Below, in pieces: positions 8,181 through 17,082 of a stretch of 64,000 bases of DNA. Origin of the DNA: Candidatus Binatia bacterium (GTDB taxonomy: Bacteria; Desulfobacterota; Binatia; UBA12015); the NCBI GenBank assembly GCA_029248525.1, contig JAQWJE010000049.1, positions 62,001 to 126,000 of the forward strand, given 5' to 3'. The notes under the pieces were generated by a model, which worked only from the letters and a program-made list of their open reading frames with translations, made no database searches and was not told the origin of the DNA. The position numbers and the translations under genes were made by a program. Position 1 is the stretch's first letter; each line of letters starts with the position of its first letter.

Positions 8181-10136
8181 CTACAAGGGCATGGGCAACC
8201 GAAGAGACGACGAGGTCTGCCCGTCGCTGTCGATTAAAAGAATCTCCAGACCCCGAGCACCCGGAGGCAGTCCCGCAAGCGATAGTTGCACCGACCCCCG
8301 CTGCCGACCATAGCTTCCTGCTGCCAGATCCACGCGGATCGGTGCCGTGTCTCCGACGTGATCGATGATAATTTCGAGTAGCGTCAGGTTCCCGTCGAGG
8401 TCTGCCCAATCCAGATCCAGGTTGGTCTCGGTGTCTTCCGCCGGAAAAACTTCTGCCTGCAAAATTTTCGGGCGCCCCGCCAGCAGGTCGATATCCCCGG
8501 AAAGCGGTCGGATCGGCTGACGAGCACCCAAACCGGTCGCCATCCGCGCTCGCCCACCGGATGCCTTTCGAAAGAACGGCGCAAAAGCTCGTCGCAGGCT
8601 CTGGATCTTGTAGATGTCCCGCGCCTCCGGCGTCGAGCCCGAGGGCACGACAAGAACAAATCCCATATTGAATTTCTTCACCGATTGATTCGAGTCGGGG
8701 TAACGCTCGCCCAGTTGTTGGATCAGATCCTCGATCACTACTTCGCGCCGAATGCCGGTTACGGTTTCACCGATTTGATAAGGACGATCCGGCGTATCCC
8801 CGGTTTCCAGCGCAAAGAAAGGAGGGACCTCTTCGGGTTCGATCAGGCCCATGAGGTACCGGTCCAGATAACCAAACCTCTCCATGGTGCGCGCAACGCG
8901 ATACGCGCCATCTCCGGCCGGCTCGAAAACAGCTCCTCCCAGAAACGAGGCTGTACTCGCCAACCCGGGGCTCCAATGACCCGAGTCTGCGTGCTGCATA
9001 AATGGCTCGTCCAGAAATCTCGGTACCCAACGGTGGCCTGCTTCATGAGCCAGAACGGCGAGAGTCGAGGGGGCGTAATTATAGGCCGGGTGCATCGGCG
9101 ATGCCGTCGGATCATCCGCCCAAAAACCGATATCATTCATGATGATCAGATGTTCGAGGTTTGCCGAACCGAAGATGCCGGAATGATTGAAAATTGGCTG
9201 GCCCAAGCCCGAGGTCTGATTCGCCACTGTCTCCGCGTACACGAGATGAGGCGCATCTACGGGCTGATCGGTAAATACGGTCAGGAATTCGAACCGGTCG
9301 GGCAGCTCTGCATGTACGCGGCGAGACAAAGCCGCGGAATTTAATCTCGGCCGGTCTCGATACCAGCCAAACACCGCTTCCTCGGCATTGATTGATCGAA
9401 CCTCGCGAATATCCTCGACGCGGGTGCTGAGGCGGTCGGCCCCCGGGGAAAGTCCCACCAACCCCCAACGGGTAGCCAGGGCGGAATACTCGACGAGAAT
9501 GCGCCCCTCCCGGTCGATCTCCATAAAAAAGGAGTTTCTCGCTCCGGCCGGGCGGACCGAAGCCACATCCAGCCAGCTGATGGCGACCCGGCCTTTTTCC
9601 TGATGCACAAAAACTCCACTGGAGTTCGCCCGTCCCGGGAGCAGTTCGTTCCAGAGACCCGCCATGACGGGCGGGCCCGACATCACGGCGGCGAGAAGAT
9701 TACCCGGTGCATTGGCTCGAGCAGCACTGCCAACCTGCCAATTCGCCCCGAACGCGATCGCCCCGTGCGGGTGGACCCAAATAGAATCATGGGAACGTCC
9801 ATAAAATCGGATCGGTCGCTTCAGATCGACACGGATCGGCGCGGCCTCTCCCGGAGAGAAACCCAGCGCGGTACCCAGCGTGCGGTTACGGCGGCGTGCC
9901 GCGCTCTCTTCCGCGACGTAGCCCCCCGACGCACGCGGGCGAAATACCAGCCTTCGATTCTCCAGCGGCAGAGGATTCGCCGCATCAAGAATACGGCCAT
10001 CATCTTCGACAACCAGGACGTGCCCAAAACGCTCCGCTCGGACGGAAGATGCGAGAGCCACCGACAAACCCATCGCTACGAAGAACAAGACCGCGAGACG
10101 GGTTGTTCGAATTTTCATATGCGAAGAGATTTTCAT
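8181..10136 (-). CDS. Secreted protein with HExxH zinc-protease motif
   Basis: About 652 residues from the ATG at 10136; an alternative ATG at 10118 begins exactly at a signal peptide (basic MKIRTTR, hydrophobic core, ASSVRA cleavage). The upstream extension of the frame is not protein-like. The mature protein has an N-terminal beta-rich half with Phe/Gly/Trp-rich strands. About residue 364 it carries LAHEAGHRW, a HExxH zincin motif, with further His residues in QHADSGHW soon after as possible third ligands. The C-terminal 110 residues look like a beta-sandwich (GDTAPIRVDL, LSLAGLPPG). A secreted or periplasmic metallopeptidase is inferred. No named family is recognised. Confidence 0.75.
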   Translation of the reverse strand: MKISSHMKIRTTRLAVLFFVAMGLSVALASSVRAERFGHVLVVEDDGRILDAANPLPLENRRLVFRPRASGGYVAEESAARRRNRTLGTALGFSPGEAAPIRVDLKRPIRFYGRSHDSIWVHPHGAIAFGANWQVGSAARANAPGNLLAAVMSGPPVMAGLWNELLPGRANSSGVFVHQEKGRVAISWLDVASVRPAGARNSFFMEIDREGRILVEYSALATRWGLVGLSPGADRLSTRVEDIREVRSINAEEAVFGWYRDRPRLNSAALSRRVHAELPDRFEFLTVFTDQPVDAPHLVYAETVANQTSGLGQPIFNHSGIFGSANLEHLIIMNDIGFWADDPTASPMHPAYNYAPSTLAVLAHEAGHRWVPRFLDEPFMQHADSGHWSPGLASTASFLGGAVFEPAGDGAYRVARTMERFGYLDRYLMGLIEPEEVPPFFALETGDTPDRPYQIGETVTGIRREVVIEDLIQQLGERYPDSNQSVKKFNMGFVLVVPSGSTPEARDIYKIQSLRRAFAPFFRKASGGRARMATGLGARQPIRPLSGDIDLLAGRPKILQAEVFPAEDTETNLDLDWADLDGNLTLLEIIIDHVGDTAPIRVDLAAGSYGRQRGSVQLSLAGLPPGARGLEILLIDSDGQTSSSLRLPMPL

Positions 10137-10352
10137 ACCGACGTTTGGCTGGACCCCCTCGGGAATCAGCAAGATTATCCCACATCGGACGTGCTGTTGT
10201 GAGCTTTTTTTGCCCCGCAACCGCCATGGCAACAGCCCTGCTGATCATCGCCGGAGAGGAGCGATCGAGAAGCAAACCGCCAGCTATGGAGAACCCGTCG
10301 AAAAATTTGGCCGGTGCCTGAAATTTTCAGGGCCATCTCGGGCCCCATGGTT
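10137..10352. other. 216-base intergenic region between rlmE and the HExxH gene
   Basis: No plausible gene is seen. On the minus strand this region holds the end of the rlmE transcript and the promoter of the HExxH gene. It contains a short perfect inverted repeat at 10317-10331 and a 7-base T run on the plus strand near 10205. No convincing terminator hairpin followed by a T tract was found. Confidence 0.5.
10317..10331. repeat. Inverted repeat CCTGAAA-N1-TTTCAGG
   Basis: A perfect 7-base dyad with a single central base, lying 22 bases beyond the rlmE stop codon and about 180 bases before the HExxH gene start. It could be an operator half-site pair or the stem of a small RNA hairpin. No other copy was noticed in the window. 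Function is unknown. Confidence 0.45.
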
Positions 10353-10952
10353 CTAGGGACGTAGTTTTTTCGCCACGACGTAAAGCTCGGAGGAATGCTG
10401 ACGCGTTGTGTCCAATTTGACCGTTTTGACCCCGAGAAAGGTCCCTCGTAACTCCTGAATCAAGCCCTCATATTCAGCATCCATGAACAACTTCGCCGCG
10501 AAAGAACCTTCCGGGCGCAAAACAACCGGCGCCATCTCGATCGCTGCACGAACCAGTTCGGCGTGTCGAGCTGCATCCGCATGTTTGATACCCGCCAGCT
10601 TGGGCGCCATATCGGAAAGCAGGACATCTGCCGGGCCTCCGAGGAGACCTCGCAAGGATTCTCTGACGGTTGGGTCGCGCGCATCCCCTTGCAGAATTTC
10701 CACATTACTTCCGGGGAGCGCTTCCGATTCCGCAAGGTCCACGCCGACCACGCGACCGCTGGGCCCAACCAGCCGGGAAGCGATCTGCAACCAGGCGCCA
10801 GGCCAACATCCGAGATCCACCACCCGCATGCCCGGGCGAAAGAGTTTCTGGCGCTTGTGTAATTCTTCGAGCTTGTAGCCCGCACGCGACCGCAGACCCT
10901 CCTTCTTGGCCTTGCGATAGTGTATATCTTTACGGTCGTATTTCGGCACCAC
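10353..10952 (-). CDS. rlmE: 23S rRNA (uridine2552-2'-O)-methyltransferase RlmE (FtsJ)
   Basis: A 199-residue RrmJ/FtsJ methyltransferase. The SAM site VVDLGCWPGAW lies at 45-54 (the usual G-x-x-PGGW, here PGAW). All four catalytic residues of the K-D-K-E tetrad are in place: K27 (AGYK), D114 (LSDMAP), K154 (AAKLF) and E189 (SSELY). It methylates the ribosomal A-loop late in 50S assembly. In many bacteria it neighbours ftsH; here it lies 9 bases after the esterase-like lipoprotein gene and is probably read through from it. Confidence 0.95.
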   Translation of the reverse strand: MVPKYDRKDIHYRKAKKEGLRSRAGYKLEELHKRQKLFRPGMRVVDLGCWPGAWLQIASRLVGPSGRVVGVDLAESEALPGSNVEILQGDARDPTVRESLRGLLGGPADVLLSDMAPKLAGIKHADAARHAELVRAAIEMAPVVLRPEGSFAAKLFMDAEYEGLIQELRGTFLGVKTVKLDTTRQHSSELYVVAKKLRP

Positions 10953-10961
10953 GAAATCAGC

Positions 10962-12077
10962 TTATTGGTTGGAGAAGAAAATAACTCCCGGCTCGTTCGC
11001 GATTGCGTATTCTTCGGTCAGATAGGGATTGTATGCCTGGTCACCAACCAGGTATCTCCCGAAGAATGCACCTGCGTAGAAATTCTGCGCTCGCAAGGCA
11101 ATATCGATATCCAGAGCCGGCGGCTCACATGTGGCCTCATACGGACCGATCAGAGCTGATGCCCCGATCGAAGGCCAGGTTTCCTTGGTCAAGCCGATGC
11201 TGGTCAGCCAATCGCCGATCTGACAGATATTGGCGAAGTGCGTATGTGTCGCGCCCAAAACCGAAACGCCGAAAAGAACGTCACTCGAGGCCAAAGCGAG
11301 CGTTCGCTCCTGTTGCTCGATAAGCGGATCGAGTGTCCCGCAGAGAAAGAGGGCCGGGATGTCCAGCCTGCTGAGTTCCGCGTCCGTAATTTCCCGATTC
11401 GCGGCAGCAATTGGCATAATCGCGACAACTCGGGGGTCGGGGGCCTGATTGCGGAAGCCGGTTGCGACCGACGTCGCGGTAAAACCACCGTAGGAGTGCC
11501 CCATCACGCCGACCTGCTTGGTGTTGACGACATTATGAAAGGCGTCCTCGGTATCGGTGCAGCGCGAGTGCATGAAGTCGATCACCGCAGAGATATCCGG
11601 GGCTCGATCACCGCCCGGATCCGTCGAACTTCTATCGCTGTTGGTATTGCCTGTGTGTTCCGGAGCCACCACCACAAATCCTCGACTTGCCAAATATTCC
11701 ATCAAGGGCAGCGACTGCGTATTGATCCCACCAAAGCCGTGCGAGAATACCAGCATCGGCCATTCCCTTGCCGGGTCCGGCTTGGCATCTCGATAGGCGA
11801 TCTCGGAAGTAATCCCGGTATCCCCCTGTAGGGGATAAACAGTGAATTCCAGATTGGCGTCCGGCACGGCCGGGTACCAGAGGTCGATCGGCAACCGGCG
11901 ATCGCCGCGCGAGGAATCCGTGACGACGTCCACCGTATGACCTACCGTATAGGACCCGAGCTCATCAGGTGGCACGAACGCAATTGGATCCCCGTCCGAC
12001 GAGCCCCCGCAGGAAGCCAAAAGCAGAGCGAGGGCGGGAAGCAAAATTCCACCAGAGAGACGTTTGATTTTTTTCAT
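10962..12077 (-). CDS. Lipoprotein with alpha/beta-hydrolase (PAF-acetylhydrolase/DLH-like) domain
   Basis: A 371-residue lipoprotein: basic start MKKIKR, hydrophobic helix and lipobox LLASC with lipidated C23, followed by a Gly/Ser/Asp linker. The hydrolase domain starts near residue 50. An oxyanion-type FSHGFGG segment is at 111-117, the nucleophile elbow GHSYGG has Ser195, an acid candidate lies in CGTLDPLI, and a His candidate in GATHTHF. The layout matches secreted PAF-acetylhydrolase/chlorophyllase-like esterases. It is probably anchored in the outer or inner membrane and hydrolyses a small ester; the substrate is unknown. rlmE follows 9 bases downstream. Confidence 0.85.
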   Translation of the reverse strand: MKKIKRLSGGILLPALALLLASCGGSSDGDPIAFVPPDELGSYTVGHTVDVVTDSSRGDRRLPIDLWYPAVPDANLEFTVYPLQGDTGITSEIAYRDAKPDPAREWPMLVFSHGFGGINTQSLPLMEYLASRGFVVVAPEHTGNTNSDRSSTDPGGDRAPDISAVIDFMHSRCTDTEDAFHNVVNTKQVGVMGHSYGGFTATSVATGFRNQAPDPRVVAIMPIAAANREITDAELSRLDIPALFLCGTLDPLIEQQERTLALASSDVLFGVSVLGATHTHFANICQIGDWLTSIGLTKETWPSIGASALIGPYEATCEPPALDIDIALRAQNFYAGAFFGRYLVGDQAYNPYLTEEYAIANEPGVIFFSNQ

Positions 12078-12288
12078 CAGATAGATTCCTTCCGGACGGC
12101 CAATCCAACCGGGGCAGCCTTCACAGGGTTGCCCTTATTATGTAAGACCGTCGTGTGCGCCGACAGGAGTCCAACATTACGGATCTCGCCTCCGAGGTCC
12201 AGACGAAAGGCGATAAACCGTCCCGTGCACATCGTGATGATCGGGCGCCAATGAACTTCGCGTTCCCCAAAGGACAGGACGACGAAAC
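12078..12288. other. Divergent 211-base intergenic region
   Basis: It separates the leftward esterase lipoprotein from the rightward helicase and so should hold both promoters. An imperfect 8-base stem (GGGCAGCC / GGTTGCCC, one G-T pair) lies at about 12112-12135 in the leader of the lipoprotein gene. No gene, tRNA or riboswitch-like fold is recognised. Confidence 0.45.
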
Positions 12289-14577
12289 GTGCTCGATCTC
12301 GATTCGCTGAACCCGCAACAATCCGAAGCCGTGCGCCACGGTGAGGGTCCCCTGCTCGTCCTCGCGGGAGCGGGGAGTGGAAAAACGCGGGTTTTGACCT
12401 ACCGGATCGCTCACTTGATCGAGAAGCATGACGTATCGCCCCACGAGATTCTCGCGGTCACCTTCACCAACAAAGCCGCCCGGGAGATGCGTGAGCGATT
12501 GGTCGATCTCGTGGGAGACCGGATCTCCGATTTGACCGTCGGAACCTTTCACTCCACGTGCGCGCGATGGCTGCGACGCTATGCACCCAAGCTCGGACTA
12601 CCGTCGAGTTTTGCGATCTACGATGACGCCGACTCCCTTGCCTTGTGCAAGCGCGCTCTCGAGGAAACCGAGGTCAACGATGAAGAGGTCCCGCCGCGGC
12701 TTCTTCGATCGATGATCGATCGAATGAAAAATCAGGCTCTGGATCCGGCAAAGTTGAGTCCGGGGCCCACATGGTCGGAGGGGATGATTCAGGCGGGCCG
12801 ACGCTATGAAGAACTCCTTCACCAGCTTGGCGCTCTCGATTTCGGTAGCCTCATCACCGGCATGGTTCGATTGCTTACCGAGCACTCCGACGTCCGACGC
12901 ACATTTCAAAGGCGCTACCGCCACGTACTGGTCGACGAGTATCAGGACGTCAACCATGCCCAGTATCTTTTGATCGACAAGATTTCAGGCTCGAATGGCA
13001 ACCTCTGCGTGGTTGGTGACGACGACCAATCGATCTACGGATTTCGCGGCGCCAACGTTCGCGCCATTCTGGAGTTCGAACGTGACCATGCAGATGCTCA
13101 CGTTGTCCGGCTGGAGCAGAACTATCGATCCAAGGGCAATATTCTCGAAGCGGCCGGGGCCGTGATCTCCTGCAATGCCGGACGGCACGGCAAACAACTC
13201 TGGACCGACGACGAGGACGGCGAGAAAATTCGTCTCGGCACATTTCCCGATGATCGAGCCGAGGCCCGCTGGGTCACAAGCGAAGTTCTCGACGCACAAT
13301 CCCGCGGGCGAGACTCCGGCGAGATCGCTATTTTCTACCGCACGAATGCTCAGTCCCGCGTTCTCGAGGAGGAACTGGTGCGTCAGGGCGTACGCTACGT
13401 TTTATTAGGAGGTACGCGCTTCTACGACCGGCGCGAGGTCAAAGATGCTCTTGCCTACCTCCGCTCGTTGGTGAACCCCCACGATGACATCAGTCTTTTG
13501 CGCATTATCAACACACCGACCCGAGGGATCGGAAATACGACTCAGCAAAAATTATTGCAGGCCGCGCGAGATACCGGACGCTCCATATCTTCGGTGATCG
13601 ACCTCCTCGAGACGGACCCTTCACTGGTCAATCTCGGAAAAGCGTCTCGCAGCCGCGTTCTTGCCTTCCGCGAATTACTCACAAACCTCCGCGAGAGAGT
13701 CGCACAGGCGAGCCTGAGCGGTCTGGTGGAAGGAATTCTGATCGAAAGCGGCTACCTGGAAAGGCTACGTGCCGAAGGAACCCACGAAGCCGAAACCCGT
13801 GCCGAAAACCTCGAAGAACTGGTCGGGGCTGCTCACGAAGCCGAAACCGGAGTCGTATACCCCGATACCACGACGGCTATCGAAGCCTTTCTTGAAAGAG
13901 CGGCTCTGGTCACGGCCATGGACGAAAACGATGATGGTCGTGGCGCTCTGAGCCTGATGACCCTGCATAACTCGAAGGGCCTCGAGTTCCCGCTGGTTTT
14001 CCTCGTCGGGATGGAAGAGGGAGTCTTCCCGCATATTCGCTCGATGGACGAGGGAACCATCGAGGAAGAACGTCGTCTCTGCTATGTCGGCATGACGCGG
14101 GCTCGCGAGGAACTCGTGCTGACCCGGGCTCGCCACCGTATCTTGTTTGGCACAAGCCAGAACAACCCGGCTTCGCGCTTCTTGCGCGAGATACCAGCAA
14201 GCCTTGTGCAACCAGTGGGTCTGTTCGGTGATGTCCTCGAAGACCTCGAGCCGTCGCCGGTCAAGGAGAGCCTGCAAAAGGGAATTGACCGACTGATCGA
14301 GCTCGGAGAACACAGTTCCGAGGAATTGGACACGGACGAGCCTCGGATCGACTACAGTGTCGGCCAGGAATTCAGCGAGGACGTCTCAGCGACCCCGCTG
14401 CGCGTGGGGACCGTGGTCAATCACCCCAAATTTGGTGCCGGCGTAGTGCGACGCAAGGAAGGCACCGGTGGGGCCACCAAGCTGACCATCCAATTCGAGC
14501 GTTATGGAATCAAGAAGCTGATTGCCCGCTACGCGCCCCTGCAAATCATGGGGCAAGAGGGGCCTTGGCACGGGTAG
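12289..14577 (+). CDS. UvrD/PcrA-type ATP-dependent DNA helicase
   Basis: A 762-residue SF1A helicase starting at GTG 12289, with an AAAGGACAGG ribosome-binding region about 10 bases upstream. Motifs in order: Q-motif LNPQQSEAV, Walker A AGAGSGKT (26-33), motif II VDEYQDVN near 220, QSIYGFRGA (motif III), the SLMTLHNSKGLEFP block, and YVGMTRARE (motif VI) near 605. The C-terminal region ends with a GTVVNHPKFGAGVVRR tudor-like patch, as in PcrA/UvrD that contact RNA polymerase. It unwinds DNA 3'-5' in repair and replication restart. A choice between uvrD and pcrA is not warranted by sequence alone. Confidence 0.94.
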   Translation: MLDLDSLNPQQSEAVRHGEGPLLVLAGAGSGKTRVLTYRIAHLIEKHDVSPHEILAVTFTNKAAREMRERLVDLVGDRISDLTVGTFHSTCARWLRRYAPKLGLPSSFAIYDDADSLALCKRALEETEVNDEEVPPRLLRSMIDRMKNQALDPAKLSPGPTWSEGMIQAGRRYEELLHQLGALDFGSLITGMVRLLTEHSDVRRTFQRRYRHVLVDEYQDVNHAQYLLIDKISGSNGNLCVVGDDDQSIYGFRGANVRAILEFERDHADAHVVRLEQNYRSKGNILEAAGAVISCNAGRHGKQLWTDDEDGEKIRLGTFPDDRAEARWVTSEVLDAQSRGRDSGEIAIFYRTNAQSRVLEEELVRQGVRYVLLGGTRFYDRREVKDALAYLRSLVNPHDDISLLRIINTPTRGIGNTTQQKLLQAARDTGRSISSVIDLLETDPSLVNLGKASRSRVLAFRELLTNLRERVAQASLSGLVEGILIESGYLERLRAEGTHEAETRAENLEELVGAAHEAETGVVYPDTTTAIEAFLERAALVTAMDENDDGRGALSLMTLHNSKGLEFPLVFLVGMEEGVFPHIRSMDEGTIEEERRLCYVGMTRAREELVLTRARHRILFGTSQNNPASRFLREIPASLVQPVGLFGDVLEDLEPSPVKESLQKGIDRLIELGEHSSEELDTDEPRIDYSVGQEFSEDVSATPLRVGTVVNHPKFGAGVVRRKEGTGGATKLTIQFERYGIKKLIARYAPLQIMGQEGPWHG

Positions 14578-14611
14578 TGGCACGGGTAATGGCCCGCCTC
14601 AGGGCTGAGGA

Positions 14612-14932
14612 TCAGCGGTGCGAACGCTCGGCGATCGTGTCGGAGTTGCCGCCGATGGCCACGCCAGTGGAAAGACCTTCGGAGTAGCTCTCGTAATCGA
14701 ACCCTTCATGCGGGACATGACCAAAAATCGGCTCCAGATCGTCTTGCGAAACCAGCCGATAAAACGGTCGAGTGAAGAGCCATTCGACTGCGTAACCGAT
14801 CGGATGCAGAACATAGGCAATGATCCGAAAAGGGTTGGACTGTGAATCATCATAATCGTCCACAGCTCTCGCGGGAGCCGCCAGAAGCATGACAACCATT
14901 ACGGCCGCAGCAATTTTTCGAAGCATTTTCAT
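14612..14932 (-). CDS. Small exported protein, unknown function
   Basis: About 106 residues from the ATG at 14932, which has GAGGA five bases upstream; the in-frame ATG at 14944 is less likely. The N-terminus is a clear signal peptide (MKMLRK, Ala/Val/Leu core, APARA cleavage). The mature part is about 80 residues, begins acidic (DDYDDSQ), and has one semi-hydrophobic stretch (RIIAYVLHPIGYAVEWLF) followed by a motif FYRLV. It is convergent with the helicase gene, with a small inverted repeat (CCTCA-N4-TGAGG) at its stop. I do not recognise the family. The export signal and the good ribosome-binding site support it being real. Confidence 0.7.
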   Translation of the reverse strand: MKMLRKIAAAVMVVMLLAAPARAVDDYDDSQSNPFRIIAYVLHPIGYAVEWLFTRPFYRLVSQDDLEPIFGHVPHEGFDYESYSEGLSTGVAIGGNSDTIAERSHR

Positions 14933-15019
14933 GGATATCCTCAATTCTTCTCTTCCTCTCTATCCCACTCGGCGCCATCAGACCACCCCCCAAACGCTCC
15001 GGTCCGCCGACTTTCGGAG

Positions 15020-16918
15020 ATGGAGGCGGGATTGCCTGTCCCGGTCGGGCATGTTCTCAAAGAGGTCATGGCTGACCCCAGCGCACCCCGGACGGGCTCC
15101 GAGGCCCCCCAAGGCAAGCGCGAGGGGCTTCTCCTTTTGCTGAGAAATGCCCGCGGTGCCTTGCAATTGCTCTTCCGTGCGGACTCGAGGCTGGCGCTAT
15201 TACTGATCTTTCTCGCCTTCATCGAGGGCCTGCTTCCCGTTGGAATCGCTTGGGTCGGCAAGGAGCTGATCGATGCCGTCGTTGCCTCCGCTACGGGCAG
15301 CGCCCCCGATATATCGGGGGCGCTTTTCTGGGTCGCGGTCGAGGCGCTCCTGGTAATTGGCCGCTCGGGAGTCACGCAGCTCAATCAGGTCGCGGAAGTC
15401 CAACTCCGTTCGGCCCTCTCTCTTGGCGTCAATACCGCCATTCTCGAGAAGGCCATTCACGTTGGCTACCACAACTTCGAGGATCCCGATTTTCACGACC
15501 GCTTGTCGCAGGCCCGACGAGAAGCGAGTTCCCGGCCGCTGGATGTGGTCCGCCAGATTCTCCGCTTCCTTCGATCCTCCCTCACCTTGTCGGGCTATCT
15601 GGTTGTCCTCCTCTCCTGGAGTCCCTGGGCCGTGATCATTCTTCTGGGCTCGGCGATACCACCCTTTGTCGCGGAGGCGCGCTTCGGGCGTGAAGCCTTT
15701 CGCCTGAATCGATCGCGCATGTTCGAGAAGCGGCGGGCGCAGTATCTGGAATCTCTGATCTCGCGAACCGAGAGCGCCAAGGAAGTAAAACTTTTTTCCT
15801 TGAGCTCAATGCTGCTGGATCGATACAGAAAAACTTTTCAACGCTTTCACCGCGAAGACGCCGGCCTCGAGCGGCGGCGCGGCACGGCGGCAATCGCGCT
15901 CGGCATTGTCGCCTCCTGTGCTGTCTATGGATGTTACGCCTGGGTGGTGATCGACGCTGCTCGCGGCATCGTTTCGGTTGGCTCCTTGACTCTCTACCTG
16001 ACCGCCTTTCGTCAAGGACAGAAATCTTTTCAGGACGGACTGCTCTCCCTTGCCCGCCTCTACGAAAACAACCTCTTCATGACCAATCTCTTCGAGTATC
16101 TGGAGACACCCGAAGACGAGCCTCACGAAGAAATTCCGTCGCTGACGGACTCGATCTCCGCCGCCGAAGGCATCTCTGTGGAGTTCTCTCAGGTTCGCTT
16201 CGGCTACCCGGGCATACCGAGAGACTCGATACAGAACTTGGACCTGAAGATCGCGCCGGGCGAAACGCTTGCGCTGGTGGGCCCCAACGGCGCGGGAAAA
16301 ACGACTTTCGTGAAACTTCTGGCCGGCCTCTATCGCGCCAACTCGGGCGAAATACGCGTCGGAGGCACACCGATCGAGCAGTTAGGTCCCGCCGGCCTGC
16401 GCTCACGAATGGGTATCATCTTTCAGGATTTTGTTCGCTTCCATTTCAGCGCGGCCGACAATATCGGCGTCGGATGGCTTCCGGCCATGGGCGACGAAGA
16501 TGCCATTCGCAAGGCCGCCCATGAGGGGGGCATCGCAGAAACGCTCGAGGCTCTACCGGACGGATATGCCCAAATCCTCGGACGGTGGTTTGGCGGAGAA
16601 GAGCTTTCGACCGGTCAATGGCAGCGCCTGGCTCTTGCGCGTGCCTTCATGCGTCCTGCACCTCTGTTGATTCTCGACGAACCCACCGCGGCACTCGATG
16701 CCGAAGCTGAGGCAGAGATCTTCGCACGCTTCCGCACCCTGACGGCCAACCGAACAACCATCCTGATCACGAACCGGTTTGCCAACGTGAGCTTCGCCGA
16801 TCGAATCGCCGTCCTCGAACGCGGGGTGCTGACCGAACTCGGAACGCACGAGGAACTCATGGCCAACGATGCAACCTACGCGCGAATGTTCCGTCTGCAG
16901 GCATCCGGGTACCATTGA
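15020..16918 (+). CDS. ABC transporter, fused permease and ATP-binding domains
   Basis: Up to 632 residues; the ATG at 15068 has AAAGAGG just upstream and may be the true start. An N-terminal six-helix exporter domain covers about residues 50-340. The ATPase follows: Walker A GPNGAGKTT, Q-loop FQDFVRF, signature LSTGQWQRLALARA, Walker B LLILDEPTAALD. The layout and the FQDFVRF Q-loop match stand-alone bacterial exporters of the MsbA/lantibiotic/NHLM-like group, working as homodimers in the inner membrane. The switch residue is odd: the usual ITHR is ITNR, so the H-loop His is Asn (N585, codon AAC at 16772). The exported substrate is unknown. The secreted GH16 gene follows downstream. Confidence 0.9.
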   Translation: MEAGLPVPVGHVLKEVMADPSAPRTGSEAPQGKREGLLLLLRNARGALQLLFRADSRLALLLIFLAFIEGLLPVGIAWVGKELIDAVVASATGSAPDISGALFWVAVEALLVIGRSGVTQLNQVAEVQLRSALSLGVNTAILEKAIHVGYHNFEDPDFHDRLSQARREASSRPLDVVRQILRFLRSSLTLSGYLVVLLSWSPWAVIILLGSAIPPFVAEARFGREAFRLNRSRMFEKRRAQYLESLISRTESAKEVKLFSLSSMLLDRYRKTFQRFHREDAGLERRRGTAAIALGIVASCAVYGCYAWVVIDAARGIVSVGSLTLYLTAFRQGQKSFQDGLLSLARLYENNLFMTNLFEYLETPEDEPHEEIPSLTDSISAAEGISVEFSQVRFGYPGIPRDSIQNLDLKIAPGETLALVGPNGAGKTTFVKLLAGLYRANSGEIRVGGTPIEQLGPAGLRSRMGIIFQDFVRFHFSAADNIGVGWLPAMGDEDAIRKAAHEGGIAETLEALPDGYAQILGRWFGGEELSTGQWQRLALARAFMRPAPLLILDEPTAALDAEAEAEIFARFRTLTANRTTILITNRFANVSFADRIAVLERGVLTELGTHEELMANDATYARMFRLQASGYH

Positions 16919-17082
16919 GCCGACCCCGCGTCCGCCCCCTCAGGCCCCTGAGGAACCGCAGCAGCAGCCGCACCATCGCGCGCTGCAGCAACCCAAAGGC
17001 ATGAAGTTTCCCGGTGAATCGTCCGATTATTTTCACGTCGATAGAACGGATTCGGTATCGGATGGTTGTCCTGGGGGGGCTT

